Source: Planctomycetota bacterium
GTDB taxonomy: Bacteria; Planctomycetota; UBA1135; UBA2386
Direction: 5' to 3'
Length of the DNA: 64,000 bases
NCBI GenBank assembly: GCA_947444055.1
Contig: CANEYR010000010.1
Span: 17,102 to 81,101, forward strand
Position numbers and translations under genes: made by a program. The notes below the pieces were generated by a model, which saw nothing but the letters and a program-made list of their open reading frames with translations, searched no databases and was not told the DNA's origin. Each line of letters begins with the position of its first letter. Position 1 is the first letter of the stretch. Shown one piece after another: positions 36,288-45,536 of this stretch.

Positions 36288-37196
36288 ATGTTGTTGCGAC
36301 TTGTCGTTGGGATCGTCTGTTTCGCCGCGCTCTTGCCTTGCCAGACCGGGGAAGTGGAAGTGGAGGCTGAGGGCCTGCGAACGCGCCAAAAAGGCGAGAA
36401 GGGGCAGACCGGTGAGGTCGACAAAGAAGCTGCCGACGAGCGCCTGACACCGGAGCAGCGGCTGGCGCGCAACATCACGAGCGGCGCCTCCGCGTACTGT
36501 CAGTTTGTGGCGACCGTCAAGCCCGCGAAGTTGATGCCCGGCCAATCTGGCACTTTGCGCATTGTGGCGACTCTGCAGGGCGACGCGGTCATCCCGTCGC
36601 CTGCCCCACTCGAACTGACGCCAGCACCTTCGCAAGGGCCGGTGCAGTTGGGGACGCATACGCTGCGCCCTGCCGAAGCCGGTCGCTTGGCGAAGGGTTA
36701 CCTCGGCCGTCCGGTCTACGACAACTTCGCCGTGCTGGAAGTGCCGGTGACGATGGCCGCTGACGCCTTGCTTGGCAGCAAGCATGTGGTCGCCGTCGAC
36801 CTCAAGTTCGACCTCTACGATGGCAGCTCGGCGCAAGTGATTGGCCGCTTTCTCGATCGTGCCGCGACCGAAGTCGAGGTGGGCCTGACTCCAGATCCTG
36901 CCGTGCAGGGGGGGCGTCGCCGCGACCAGCAGCCGTCTGGCGCCAGCGAACCGGCTCCTGTGGTCACGAGCCAAGCAGCGCCTGCCACGCTCCCGGAGAC
37001 GCCGCTGACTGGAAACGTCCTGGTCGCCCGCGAGCCTGTGCCAGTCGCGCCGGCCGAGACGGAGTCGGCGCCGCGATCGAATGCAGCCAACACCCTGCCG
37101 TCGGCAGCGGAAGACGAGTCGTTCCCCCCGTTCTTGCTGGTGGGTGGTGGCGTGCTAGTGCTAGGCCTCGTGGTGCTGCTGGCCCGCAAGAAGTGA
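36288..37196 (+). CDS. Secreted protein with C-terminal membrane anchor, unknown
   Basis: The product has 302 residues. A signal peptide (LLRLVVGIVCFAALLPCQ) is followed by a short Glu/Lys-rich segment and a beta-rich domain. The QFVATVKPAKLMPGQSGTL pattern resembles a thioredoxin-like/DsbD-type N-terminal domain, which is uncertain. A Pro/Ala/Glu-rich linker and a C-terminal helix (FLLVGGGVLVLGLVVLL) with AR-KK end anchor it in the membrane. The ATG at 36288 sits at the signal peptide. The 203 bases upstream to the Mrp start hold no recognised element. Confidence 0.65.
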   Translation: MLLRLVVGIVCFAALLPCQTGEVEVEAEGLRTRQKGEKGQTGEVDKEAADERLTPEQRLARNITSGASAYCQFVATVKPAKLMPGQSGTLRIVATLQGDAVIPSPAPLELTPAPSQGPVQLGTHTLRPAEAGRLAKGYLGRPVYDNFAVLEVPVTMAADALLGSKHVVAVDLKFDLYDGSSAQVIGRFLDRAATEVEVGLTPDPAVQGGRRRDQQPSGASEPAPVVTSQAAPATLPETPLTGNVLVAREPVPVAPAETESAPRSNAANTLPSAAEDESFPPFLLVGGGVLVLGLVVLLARKK

Positions 37197-37363
37197 GTCG
37201 AGCCTTACCGATGGTCGACCAGGGAATGTCGCCCGATGAGGTTGGCATGCGGGTTGATTGTGGGGGAGTGAAGGTGTCGAGGTTTGTTGGCTCGAGGCCG
37301 TGAAGGCTTCGAGTTGCAACGAACGTCGTATCACTGGCTCCCCCTCTGAACCCTGGAGTCACC

Positions 37364-38569
37364 ATGGTGCTCGCAAGACTGCTCTCAGCCGTAGTTCAAA
37401 AGAAGCTGCAACCTAAGCAGGTTTTTAGTCTTACCGATCTCGATCAGCGGCTCGACGTGACCACAGACCGGTTCGCGGCCACGATCGCAAAGCTCGGCAA
37501 GCAGTTCGCGACGGCAAGGGCGACGCTCGATCTAGCTGGGTTCAGGGCGAGCCGCAGGCCTGCTGCCAATACGGCAGCACTGCCAGAATTGCCAGGTGGA
37601 CGGGATGCGTATCAGCATGAGCTGCACCGCATCGAGCCCATGGATCGAGCCGAGGAGTTCCGCATGGCGCGGCGGCACGAATTCATGGCGACCCTCATTC
37701 GGTCGGTTCTCGTTCGCGCCGGACGCCAGGAGAGTGACGCATTCGATCTCTGCAAGCGGCCTGCTCGCGAACTGCGGATCGCGGTCGAAACGCTGCCGCC
37801 CGTGCGAGGCATTGACCGGTCGTGGTTGTTAGCGATCGTCGATCAGTTCGATGAATTGCGCCAGCTGTATGTCGAAGGCTCGCTGTCGATCGTGCTGGGC
37901 ACGGTCAATCGTTACCGCGGCCTCGGTGTGGATACCGCGGACCTGATCCAAGAAGGCAACGCGTCGCTGTTCCAGGCCGTCGATGGCTTTGATTGGCGCC
38001 GCGACGTTCGCTTTCGTACCTACGCGCAGTTCTGGGTGCACCAGGCTGTGCTGAAGATGCTCTACAACAGTTCTCGCACGGTGCGCGTGCCGATCTGGGT
38101 GCAGAAGATCCTCGGCAAGATCCGGCGCGCGCAAGAAGAGGGGCGGCGGGCTGGCCACGAACTGACCCACGACGAGATTGCCGCGAAGATCGGTGTGGCG
38201 GCGAGCAAGGTTGCGTGGGTGCTGTCGACTCGTCGCTACGCCGTGAGCATCGATGCGGAGTTTGGTGGCGACGACGGCGCCACCTTGGCGCAGTCGTTGC
38301 CGGATGAGCATGCGGTTTCGATTCCCGAGTCGATCCCGGCTGGCGATCTGCGCGAGGCGCTGGGTGCAGCCATGGCGGACTTGCCAGATCGCGAACAGCG
38401 CATTCTGCGTGGTCGCTTCGGCCTCGACGGGCAAGAGCCGCAGACGCTTGGTGAGATCGCGGTCGATCTTGGCATCTCGGCGGAACGTGTCCGCCAACTG
38501 CAGAACGCCGCGCTGTTGCGCATGCAGCGGCCGGGCAAGCTGCGGCAGCTGCAAGCATTCGTGGAATGA
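37364..38569 (+). CDS. RNA polymerase sigma-70 family factor
   Basis: The product has 401 residues. Region 2.3-2.4 is clear: DLIQEGNASLFQAVDGFDWR, then VRFRTYAQFWVHQAVLKML (about residues 188-228). Region 3 follows (RTVRVPIWVQKILGKIRRAQ), and region 4.2 lies at DLPDREQRILRGRFGLDGQE and LGEIAVDLGISAERVRQLQN. It directs RNA polymerase to promoters. The first ~140 residues differ from RpoD region 1, so it is probably an alternative (group 2/3) factor with an unusual N-terminus. No anti-sigma gene is seen beside it. Confidence 0.9.
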   Translation: MVLARLLSAVVQKKLQPKQVFSLTDLDQRLDVTTDRFAATIAKLGKQFATARATLDLAGFRASRRPAANTAALPELPGGRDAYQHELHRIEPMDRAEEFRMARRHEFMATLIRSVLVRAGRQESDAFDLCKRPARELRIAVETLPPVRGIDRSWLLAIVDQFDELRQLYVEGSLSIVLGTVNRYRGLGVDTADLIQEGNASLFQAVDGFDWRRDVRFRTYAQFWVHQAVLKMLYNSSRTVRVPIWVQKILGKIRRAQEEGRRAGHELTHDEIAAKIGVAASKVAWVLSTRRYAVSIDAEFGGDDGATLAQSLPDEHAVSIPESIPAGDLREALGAAMADLPDREQRILRGRFGLDGQEPQTLGEIAVDLGISAERVRQLQNAALLRMQRPGKLRQLQAFVE

Positions 38570-38609
38570 GGTGCGTGCAGCGGCCCGCGGCGGCAACGAG
38601 TCCTTCTGC

Positions 38610-39506
38610 TCAGTCGTCGTCGTCGACGTCGTTGCCGGGCGCCGACTCGCGACTGAGGGCCTCCATCAGCGGCAACGTTTCGGCGAACAGCTCGCGATAG
38701 ACGCTTGGTCGTTGGTCGCGTTGGATTGGCAGAATGCGCCGCATCGTGCGCACTTTGCGAATCTCGATCGACGCCACGATCGCACCCGCGTCGCCCGAAC
38801 CTGCCGCCAGGATCTCACCGGTTGGATCCACGATGCGGCCATCACCGGGGAACGGCATCGCTTCCCCATTGCGTTGCGATGGCTCTTGGCCAGTGCGGTT
38901 GCATCCCAGCACGAACATCTCGTTCTCGATGGCTCGCGCGCGCAGCAGCGTGCGCCAGTGCTGGGCTCGAGCTTCTGGCCATTGACCCGGAACCGCGAGG
39001 ATCTCAGCACCGCGGTGAAAGTAGTACCGGGCCAGTTCGGGAAATCGCAGGTCGTAGCAGATCATCACGCCAATGCGACCCAGCGACGTCTCGACCAGGC
39101 ACGGGGTGTTGCCGCGACCGTGCCGACGGTGCTCAAGGTTGGGCGAGAACAGGTGGATCTTGCGATAGGCGCCGATGCGCTCACCCTGGTCGTAGACGTA
39201 GGCCGTGTTGTAGACCACGTCGTCGACGACCTCGATCGTGCTGGCGACTGTCACCAAGCCATGCACGCGCGAAAGTTCGGCCAGTTCGCGTTCCGCCTCG
39301 TCGGCTTGGCGCACGAGGCTGTCGTCGAAGTGCGGATGGAACGACGTCGACCAGAGCTCTGGCAACACGCACAGTTTGGCGCCAGCTCCGACTGCCTCCT
39401 CAACGCCGGCACGCATGGCAGCGCAGTTGTTGGCGACGTCACCTGGCTGCACGTCGAACTGCACGCACGCCGCAAGAAAGTCTCGGTCAGAAGCGGAGGA
39501 GGTCAC
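38610..39506 (-). CDS. Carbon-nitrogen hydrolase (nitrilase superfamily, omega-amidase-like)
   Basis: The product has 298 residues with the Glu-Lys-Cys catalytic triad of the nitrilase superfamily: VLPELWSTS (Glu50), YRKIHLFSP (Lys116) and MICYDLRFPELAR (Cys150). The CYDLRFPE block and overall length match the Nit2/omega-amidase group, which hydrolyses alpha-keto amides in the cytoplasm, but the substrate cannot be assigned. A short acidic tail (DVDDDD) ends the protein. Confidence 0.9.
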   Translation of the reverse strand: MTSSASDRDFLAACVQFDVQPGDVANNCAAMRAGVEEAVGAGAKLCVLPELWSTSFHPHFDDSLVRQADEAERELAELSRVHGLVTVASTIEVVDDVVYNTAYVYDQGERIGAYRKIHLFSPNLEHRRHGRGNTPCLVETSLGRIGVMICYDLRFPELARYYFHRGAEILAVPGQWPEARAQHWRTLLRARAIENEMFVLGCNRTGQEPSQRNGEAMPFPGDGRIVDPTGEILAAGSGDAGAIVASIEIRKVRTMRRILPIQRDQRPSVYRELFAETLPLMEALSRESAPGNDVDDDD

Positions 39507-39574
39507 GGCTCTGGAACATAGTCAGTTGGGCGAGCGCGGTCACGCAATGCGCGAGGCCGCCGCCCGAAAGCGAC

Positions 39575-39608
39575 ACGGGGAGGCGTCGCGAGTGCGAAGC
39601 CTCCCCGT
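39575..39608 (-). terminator. Hairpin downstream of the HU-like gene
   Basis: ACGGGGAGGC and GCCTCCCCGT form a perfect 10-bp inverted repeat with a 14-base loop, 28 bases after the stop of the HU-like gene (minus strand). No T-run follows on the minus strand, so it may be a weak or Rho-aided terminator, or a processing hairpin. It lies between that gene and the amidase gene. Confidence 0.5.
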
Positions 39609-39636
39609 TCGTCTCGCCGGTGCGAGGTCGAATCGA

Positions 39637-40068
39637 TCAGCCCTTGAAGAGGATGTCGTCGGTTGGCAATCCCGGCGCCTTCTTCGCTCGTGGCGCGGCA
39701 TTCGTCCGCGTCTCGATGATCAGTTGGTCACTCGGTTTGAAGATGATGGTCTCCTTGTTGGCGACCTCAATGCTCTCACCGGTGAGTGGGTGCTTGTAGG
39801 CGCGGCCCTTGCGGATGCGGCGTTCGAAGGTGCCGAAGCCCTTCACCGCAACCTTGCCGCGACCTCGCAACAGATCGCTGACCGCGTCCAGAACCGCGTC
39901 GAGAACGCGCGCCGCGGTTCGTCGCGGCACGTTGAGTTCCTCGGCGACCTGGTCGGCCAGAATCCCCTTGTTGGCTTGGCGGCCGAAGGCTTCCTCGGCT
40001 GCTGCCGAGGCCTTAACAGTCACCTGATCCATGCGATCAGTCGCATCTTGCTTCGTCGTGCGGGTCAT
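39637..40068 (-). CDS. HU/IHF-type DNA-binding protein with C-terminal extension
   Basis: The product has 143 residues. The core (residues ~35-120) shows DQVAEELNVPRRTAARVLDA, then VAVKGFGTFERRIRKGRAYK, then SDQLI, the beta-arm signature of the HU/IHF fold, which binds and bends DNA. It is longer than HU (about 90 residues): an Asp/Thr-rich N-terminus and a tail RAKKAPGLPTDDILFKG are added. Such tails occur in some nucleoid proteins and may bind DNA or another protein. It precedes the MinD-like gene, same strand, by 70 bases. Confidence 0.9.
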   Translation of the reverse strand: MTRTTKQDATDRMDQVTVKASAAAEEAFGRQANKGILADQVAEELNVPRRTAARVLDAVLDAVSDLLRGRGKVAVKGFGTFERRIRKGRAYKHPLTGESIEVANKETIIFKPSDQLIIETRTNAAPRAKKAPGLPTDDILFKG

Positions 40069-40138
40069 CCCTGAAATCCCCTGTTTGCCGTTATCGATAT
40101 GAAGAGCGCAAGCTCGTCATTCCCCTAGATTCTCCCCA

Positions 40139-40954
40139 TCAGCTCTTCGCGGCTTGCGGAACTGGTTTGTTGTCTCCAACGTATCGTTCGAGACCTGACA
40201 CCAGTTTCGCGAGGTAGCGCGCGGCGACACTGCCGGGGAAGACTTCGCTGAATGGCGCGCGCTTCAAAACGGCGCCCTCAACGGAGCTATCTTCCGGCAG
40301 CAGTCCGAGCCAGTTGAGGTCGAACCCCAAAAAGCGCTCGGTGCATCCCTTCAACTTGAGGAACACCTGTTCGGCTTCCTCTGGTGAACGGACGCGATTG
40401 ACGACGCAGTGGATGGGCCTGTTGTAGCCATCCTGTACGAGGACCTTGACGATGCCGTACGCATCGGCGATCGCCGCGAAGTTGCTCGTTGTGACCAGAA
40501 TCGCGTGGTCCGCGATGGAGACGAAGTCGGTGACACCCTTCGAGACACCGGCACCGGTGTCGAGGATGATCACATCGCAAAACGGGCTGAGCTCGTCGAT
40601 CGCGACGCAGAGCCGGGCGCGACCATTGTCGTCGAGGTTGGCCATTTCCTTCACGCCGCTGCCGCCGCTGATGAACTTCACCTTGCACGGCCCTTGCTCG
40701 ATGATGTCCGAGAGTTCGGCCTTACCTTCGATGTAGTCCGACAGCGTGCGCGTCGGCTTGATGCCGGCCAGAATGTGGGCGTTGGCCAAGCCAAGGTCCG
40801 CATCGACGATGATCGTGCGGTGCCCGCGGCGACTGAACTCGCAGGCGAGGTTGACCGACAGCGAGGTCTTGCCAACGCCGCCCTTGCCAGAGGTGACGGC
40901 GAAGATCGTGGCCTTCTTGCCAGACTTCGGCGGCTGATTCGTTTGCTCGGCCAT
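40139..40954 (-). CDS. MinD/FlhG-like P-loop ATPase
   Basis: The product has 271 residues. The deviant Walker A is SGKGGVGKTSLSVNLACEF (residues 22-40) with the two lysines typical of ParA/MinD ATPases; Walker A' is IIVDADLGLANAHILAG, and the switch is VIILDTGAGVSKGV. The DADLGLANAHILAGIKPTRT block resembles FlhG/YlxH-type proteins. Family members position flagella, pili or septa. No flagellar genes are visible here. It is divergent from the membrane cluster at 41141 and 70 bases from the HU-like gene. A C-terminal membrane-targeting helix is not obvious. Confidence 0.88.
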   Translation of the reverse strand: MAEQTNQPPKSGKKATIFAVTSGKGGVGKTSLSVNLACEFSRRGHRTIIVDADLGLANAHILAGIKPTRTLSDYIEGKAELSDIIEQGPCKVKFISGGSGVKEMANLDDNGRARLCVAIDELSPFCDVIILDTGAGVSKGVTDFVSIADHAILVTTSNFAAIADAYGIVKVLVQDGYNRPIHCVVNRVRSPEEAEQVFLKLKGCTERFLGFDLNWLGLLPEDSSVEGAVLKRAPFSEVFPGSVAARYLAKLVSGLERYVGDNKPVPQAAKS

Positions 40955-41140
40955 GGTTTGTCTTGGTCCGTTCCCAGCGGATCTCGCCGATCATCGGCAT
41001 CCGACTCGGTGCGTCTTGCGTCCAACTGCGGGACGACCGCGAACGCATAACTTCACGACCTGCCTACGAATGTCGATCTCGGCTGCGCTGGCGGATTCGG
41101 AATAGGCCGAACCCCAAGGCACGAGGGCGATCACGCGGCC

Positions 41141-41632
41141 ATGGCTACGGCAACTCGACGATCTAGCGAGCATTGCACGAGTGCGCTCGTCGTGAAGGGG
41201 CGGTTGCTGCGTTTGGCGGTGCTGGTCCCGGGGCTAGCCATGATCGCTAGTCTCGTCGGGCTCGCCTGCTATTGCCGTTCGCTGTTGCAGGACGCAGTCG
41301 CTGGCCGCGCGGCGGTGGTTGGTGGTGTTGGCTTTTGGTGCGCGATGGGTTGCTTCCTGGCGGCGTGCGGTGGCGTCATTGTGCTGCAGTCGGTGCGGTT
41401 GGCGCTGCGGGTTGCCGGGCCCGAATACCGGTTGCGTCGTGTCTTGCAACGCATCCGCACCAACGATGTCGGGTTTCGCGTCACGCTGCGGCGCGGGGAC
41501 TTGCTGACCGGCCTCGCTGGCGAATGCAACGAACTGCTGGACTGGCTCAGCGTGCATCCACCAGTAGGCGCGCGCACCGGCAGTGATGTCGTCGAGGTCG
41601 CGCCGGCCATTCCCGGGGGCGCTCGATCATGA
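41141..41632 (+). CDS. Two-helix membrane protein with HAMP-like tail
   Basis: The product has 163 residues. Two hydrophobic segments (LLRLAVLVPGLAMIASLVGL and WCAMGCFLAACGGVIVLQSV) are followed by YRLRRVLQRIRTNDVGFRVT, which looks like a HAMP-type helix and a cytoplasmic tail. The first of three overlapping genes (ATGA with the next at 41629-41632). The MinD-like gene faces it. Function unknown; the layout would fit a pilus, secretion or sensor complex, but no known subunit is recognised. Confidence 0.65.
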   Translation: MATATRRSSEHCTSALVVKGRLLRLAVLVPGLAMIASLVGLACYCRSLLQDAVAGRAAVVGGVGFWCAMGCFLAACGGVIVLQSVRLALRVAGPEYRLRRVLQRIRTNDVGFRVTLRRGDLLTGLAGECNELLDWLSVHPPVGARTGSDVVEVAPAIPGGARS

Positions 41633-41910
41633 ACCTGCGCCGAGCCGAGTGGGTGGAACGAGTGTCAGCCTTGGCGTTGCTCGGAGTCAGCGTGATCTGC
41701 GCTCGTTGGTCGCATGCGCAGGTTGGGTTGGCGGAGGTTGCTTTGACCGAACGTGAGCAACAACTTGAGTCCTTGGCGGTGTGGCCACGGTCGGCCGCTT
41801 CGGGAGGCAAGGATTTCGCGCGGCTCTTCGCGGACGAAGAAGTGGTCGCGGTGGCGACGACCCTTGGCCCAGCGCTGCAGTTGCGAGCCGTTGCGGAGGG
41901 CGAGCGATGA
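41629..41910 (+). CDS. Small single-pass membrane protein
   Basis: The product has 93 residues. One membrane helix (VSALALLGVSVICARW) lies near residues 12-27, followed by a coiled, charged region (VALTEREQQLESLAVW). It overlaps both neighbours by ATGA (41629-41632 and 41907-41910), so all three genes are translationally coupled. Not recognised. Confidence 0.6.
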   Translation: MNLRRAEWVERVSALALLGVSVICARWSHAQVGLAEVALTEREQQLESLAVWPRSAASGGKDFARLFADEEVVAVATTLGPALQLRAVAEGER

Positions 41911-43085
41911 AGGGTCGTCGCGCGCCGCGATGGATGGGTTGGAGCGTGCTCTGCTCGCCGATGATGATCGCGGTTGGCGCTGCCTTCGTGGTGGGAATGA
42001 GCATGGTGCATGACGCGGCTAAGGTGTTGCGACGTTCGTCGGACGTGAACGCGAGGCTTCAAGTCGCCCGCGCCCGGTTGGTGGCCGACATGGCGGCGGT
42101 GGCCGCGTTCCGTTCTCCTGGCCTGGAACAGCAAGAGTTCGTTCCTCTCGACTGTGTGGCGTCGGTGGAACGTCAGCGCGGCGGGCTCTTGATCGAGGTG
42201 CGTTCGCCCGGCACCGCGTGCCACGTGTTTTCGGCGCCGGAGCTACCGGGCGCGAGCCCGGGGGCGTTTGCGTTCGCCCTTGCCTCGCCGAACGCACTGG
42301 CGCTGGCCGCTGGGGGCACGCGCGTTGATGCGAAGGCGATGCCGACCCTGTCCGCCCGCGAACTGCGCGAGGCGCCGCGCGCGGACGCTCTGGCGATGCT
42401 GCGGCGCGACCCTGGGCTCGCTTTGGCGCATTGGGATGCCGGGACCGAGCAGGACGACTTCGTCTTCAACGACTTGCCACCCCGTGGCGAGCTGTCGACT
42501 AGTGCGGACCTGGTCGTCGTTCCTGGGCATCTTTGGATCGAACCCGGGGCGGCAGCTCTGCAGATCATCCTGGCCCGCGATCTGGTGATGGTCGTCTACG
42601 GCAATGTGTACATCGGCCGTTCCCTGCGAGTCGGCGGCACGGGGCGCCTGTTGTTGGTCACCGCGGCGGCTGCGGACTCGACCGCGTTCCTCGATGCAGA
42701 CGCCAACGGCCGCTGGTCGCCGGGCGAGGCCGTGCTTGAGAACGCCACGTTCCAAGGGCCGATCGAAGGTGCGGGGAACGTCTATCTCGGGCTCGGTGCG
42801 ACCCGAGCGCGCATCGAGTGCGGCGCCGGTCTGTGCGTCGCTGGCCAGTTGCATGTGCTGGCCGACAGCCGCGTCGCCGGCCCCGTCAGCTTGGCGCATG
42901 GCGTCACCCAGCTCGGCACCGCCCGTTTGCAAGCGGCGGGGGAGTGGTTGTTTCTTCCCGAACGCGAACGGGTGCCGGGGTTCCTCACCTCCGGGCCGCC
43001 GCGCCCAGGTCTCTTGCAGCACATCGGTGGAGGTCGAACGACGATGGCAAAGCAGCCCCTTTACCTCGCCGCGATCGTTCGCTAG
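41907..43085 (+). CDS. Single-pass membrane protein with beta-repeat domain, unknown
   Basis: The product has 392 residues. A single N-terminal membrane segment (MMIAVGAAFVVGMSMVHDA, about residues 19-37) is followed by an alpha-helix (VARARLVADMAAV), reminiscent of prepilin-like or PulK-like minor pseudopilins. The body is beta-rich, with VVVPGHLWIEPGAAALQIIL and further strand-like repeats that look like a beta-helix. The N-terminus is basic (MKGRRAPRW). It is the last gene of the three-gene cluster and ends 21 bases before tRNA-Ala. Confidence 0.6.
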   Translation: MKGRRAPRWMGWSVLCSPMMIAVGAAFVVGMSMVHDAAKVLRRSSDVNARLQVARARLVADMAAVAAFRSPGLEQQEFVPLDCVASVERQRGGLLIEVRSPGTACHVFSAPELPGASPGAFAFALASPNALALAAGGTRVDAKAMPTLSARELREAPRADALAMLRRDPGLALAHWDAGTEQDDFVFNDLPPRGELSTSADLVVVPGHLWIEPGAAALQIILARDLVMVVYGNVYIGRSLRVGGTGRLLLVTAAAADSTAFLDADANGRWSPGEAVLENATFQGPIEGAGNVYLGLGATRARIECGAGLCVAGQLHVLADSRVAGPVSLAHGVTQLGTARLQAAGEWLFLPERERVPGFLTSGPPRPGLLQHIGGGRTTMAKQPLYLAAIVR

Positions 43086-43106
43086 CTTCTCGCGCCCAAA
43101 TACTGC

Positions 43107-43182
43107 GGGGTCGTAGCTCAGTTGGTAGAGCGACGCGTTCGCAATGCGTAGGTCAGGGGTTCGAGTCCCCTCGACTCCACCA
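43107..43182 (+). tRNA. tRNA-Ala (anticodon CGC)
   Basis: A complete cloverleaf: acceptor stem GGGGTCG/CGACTCC, D-arm, anticodon stem ACGCG/TGCGT with loop TTCGCAA, and T-arm AGGGGTTCGAGTCCCCT. The third acceptor pair is G3-T70 (G3:U70), the major identity element of alanine tRNA, which confirms the isotype. The anticodon reads GCG codons, which suits the high-GC genome. The 3' CCA is encoded. Confidence 0.97.
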
Positions 43183-43208
43183 GTTTGGTGACTGCAAAGG
43201 TCACCCCA

Positions 43209-43249
43209 GCGGCCTACCGGATGCGCAAGTGTCCGGTAGGCCGCATCCG
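43209..43249 (+). terminator. Strong hairpin with overlapping alternative stem after tRNA-Ala
   Basis: GCGGCCTACCGGA (43209-43221) and TCCGGTAGGCCGC (43232-43244) pair perfectly over 13 bp with a 10-base loop. CGGATGCG (43218-43225) can instead pair with CGCATCCG (43242-43249). No T-run follows. It lies 27 bases after tRNA-Ala and may end its transcript. The remaining ~200 bases to 43449 hold nothing else that I recognise. Confidence 0.5.
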
Positions 43250-43448
43250 TTCCGGCAGCGCGTTCGGACCCAAACGCTCGGTCTTTCCCCCTGGGCAGCC
43301 TAGCGAACGAGGTCGGCATGGCGAGTGCCCAGCCCGGCCCCTAGGATCTTCGCCCCGACTGCTGGCCGAATGACATTCCGCGTCCCGCCAAGTGTTGTCG
43401 TCCTCGTCCCTTCACGTCCTTCCACCCGCACACGAAGAGCACAACTCG

Positions 43449-44633
43449 ATGGGCCGTCCCGTGATCGTGTCCGCTTGCCGCACCGCAATTGGCAAGTTTC
43501 AAGGAGCCTTGGCTTCATTCACAGCACCCCAACTTGGCGGCTTGGCGGTCGCCGAGGCCCTGCGCCGTGCGAACGTTCCCGCCGACCAAGTGGAAGAGGT
43601 GCTGATGGGGAACGTGTTGCAAGCCGGCCTCGGTCAGAACCCGGCGCGGCAAGCGCTGCGTGCGGCTGGCATTCCCGATGCGGCGGCGGCGGTCACCATC
43701 AACATGGTCTGTGGATCGGGCCTCAAGTCCGTGATGTTGGCTGCCCAAGCGATCAAGGCCGGCGACATCAAGGTCGCGGTCGTCGGCGGCATGGAGTCGA
43801 TGTCGAACACGCCGTACTACCTACCAACGGCGCGCAGCGGGTCGCGGCTTGGCCACACGCAGGCCCTCGACGGCATCGTGTGGGACGGTCTGTGGGACCA
43901 CTACAACAACTTCCACATGGGTAGCACCGCGGAGCTGGTGGCTGCGAAGTACAGCATCACCCGCGCCGAGCAAGATGCCTACGCCACCGAGAGCCATCGG
44001 CGCGCCACCGTGGCGCAGCAGGGCGGGGCCTTTGCTGCCGAAATCTTCGGCGTCGAGATCAAGCAGAAGAAGGGCGATGCAATCGTCGTCAAGGCCGACG
44101 AAGGACCGCGTGCGGACACCACTGCCGAAGCGCTAGCGAAGTTGCGGCCTGCGTTCCAACCCCAAGGTGGCACCGTCACCGCCGGCAACTCCAGCACGAT
44201 CAACGATGGCGCCGCCGCGCTGGTCGTCTGCGACGAAGACTGGGCGAAGGCGCATGGTCTGACGCCGCTGGCGCGCATCACCGGCTACGCGACCGGCGGC
44301 CTGGCACCCGAGTGGGTGATGATGGCGCCCGAAGTCGCGACCAAAAAACTGTGCGCGTTGCTGCGCGTCTCCCCGCGCGACTTCGACCTCGTCGAGATGA
44401 ACGAAGCGTTCTCGGTGCAGATGGTGGCGCTGCAGCGCCAACTCGAAATCGATCCTGCCAAGTGGAACGTGCATGGTGGCGCCGTTGCTCTTGGCCACCC
44501 GATCGGCTGCTCCGGCGCGCGCGTTCTCGTCACCTTGCTGCACGCGCTGCAGCGGCACGGCAAGTCACGCGGCATCGCGGGGCTGTGTCTTGGCGGCGGC
44601 AACGCTGTCGCCATGAGCGTCGAGCGCCTCTGA
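43449..44633 (+). CDS. Acetyl-CoA acetyltransferase (thiolase)
   Basis: The product has 394 residues, the usual thiolase length. Cys88 in [10 protein letters not shown] is the acyl-enzyme cysteine. [16 protein letters not shown] holds His350 and Cys354, the remaining catalytic pair, and [10 protein letters not shown] is the NEAF block. This suits a biosynthetic or degradative acetoacetyl-CoA thiolase. It heads a short-chain acyl-CoA operon on the plus strand. The ATG at 43449 fits the family start ([15 protein letters not shown]). No enoyl-CoA hydratase is in the window. Confidence 0.95.
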   Translation: MGRPVIVSACRTAIGKFQGALASFTAPQLGGLAVAEALRRANVPADQVEEVLMGNVLQAGLGQNPARQALRAAGIPDAAAAVTINMVCGSGLKSVMLAAQAIKAGDIKVAVVGGMESMSNTPYYLPTARSGSRLGHTQALDGIVWDGLWDHYNNFHMGSTAELVAAKYSITRAEQDAYATESHRRATVAQQGGAFAAEIFGVEIKQKKGDAIVVKADEGPRADTTAEALAKLRPAFQPQGGTVTAGNSSTINDGAAALVVCDEDWAKAHGLTPLARITGYATGGLAPEWVMMAPEVATKKLCALLRVSPRDFDLVEMNEAFSVQMVALQRQLEIDPAKWNVHGGAVALGHPIGCSGARVLVTLLHALQRHGKSRGIAGLCLGGGNAVAMSVERL

Positions 44634-44659
44634 GCCAAGAGCCAACGAATCACCTACTC

Positions 44660-45523
<864 letters not shown>

Positions 45524-45536
45524 TCAGGTCTCAGAG

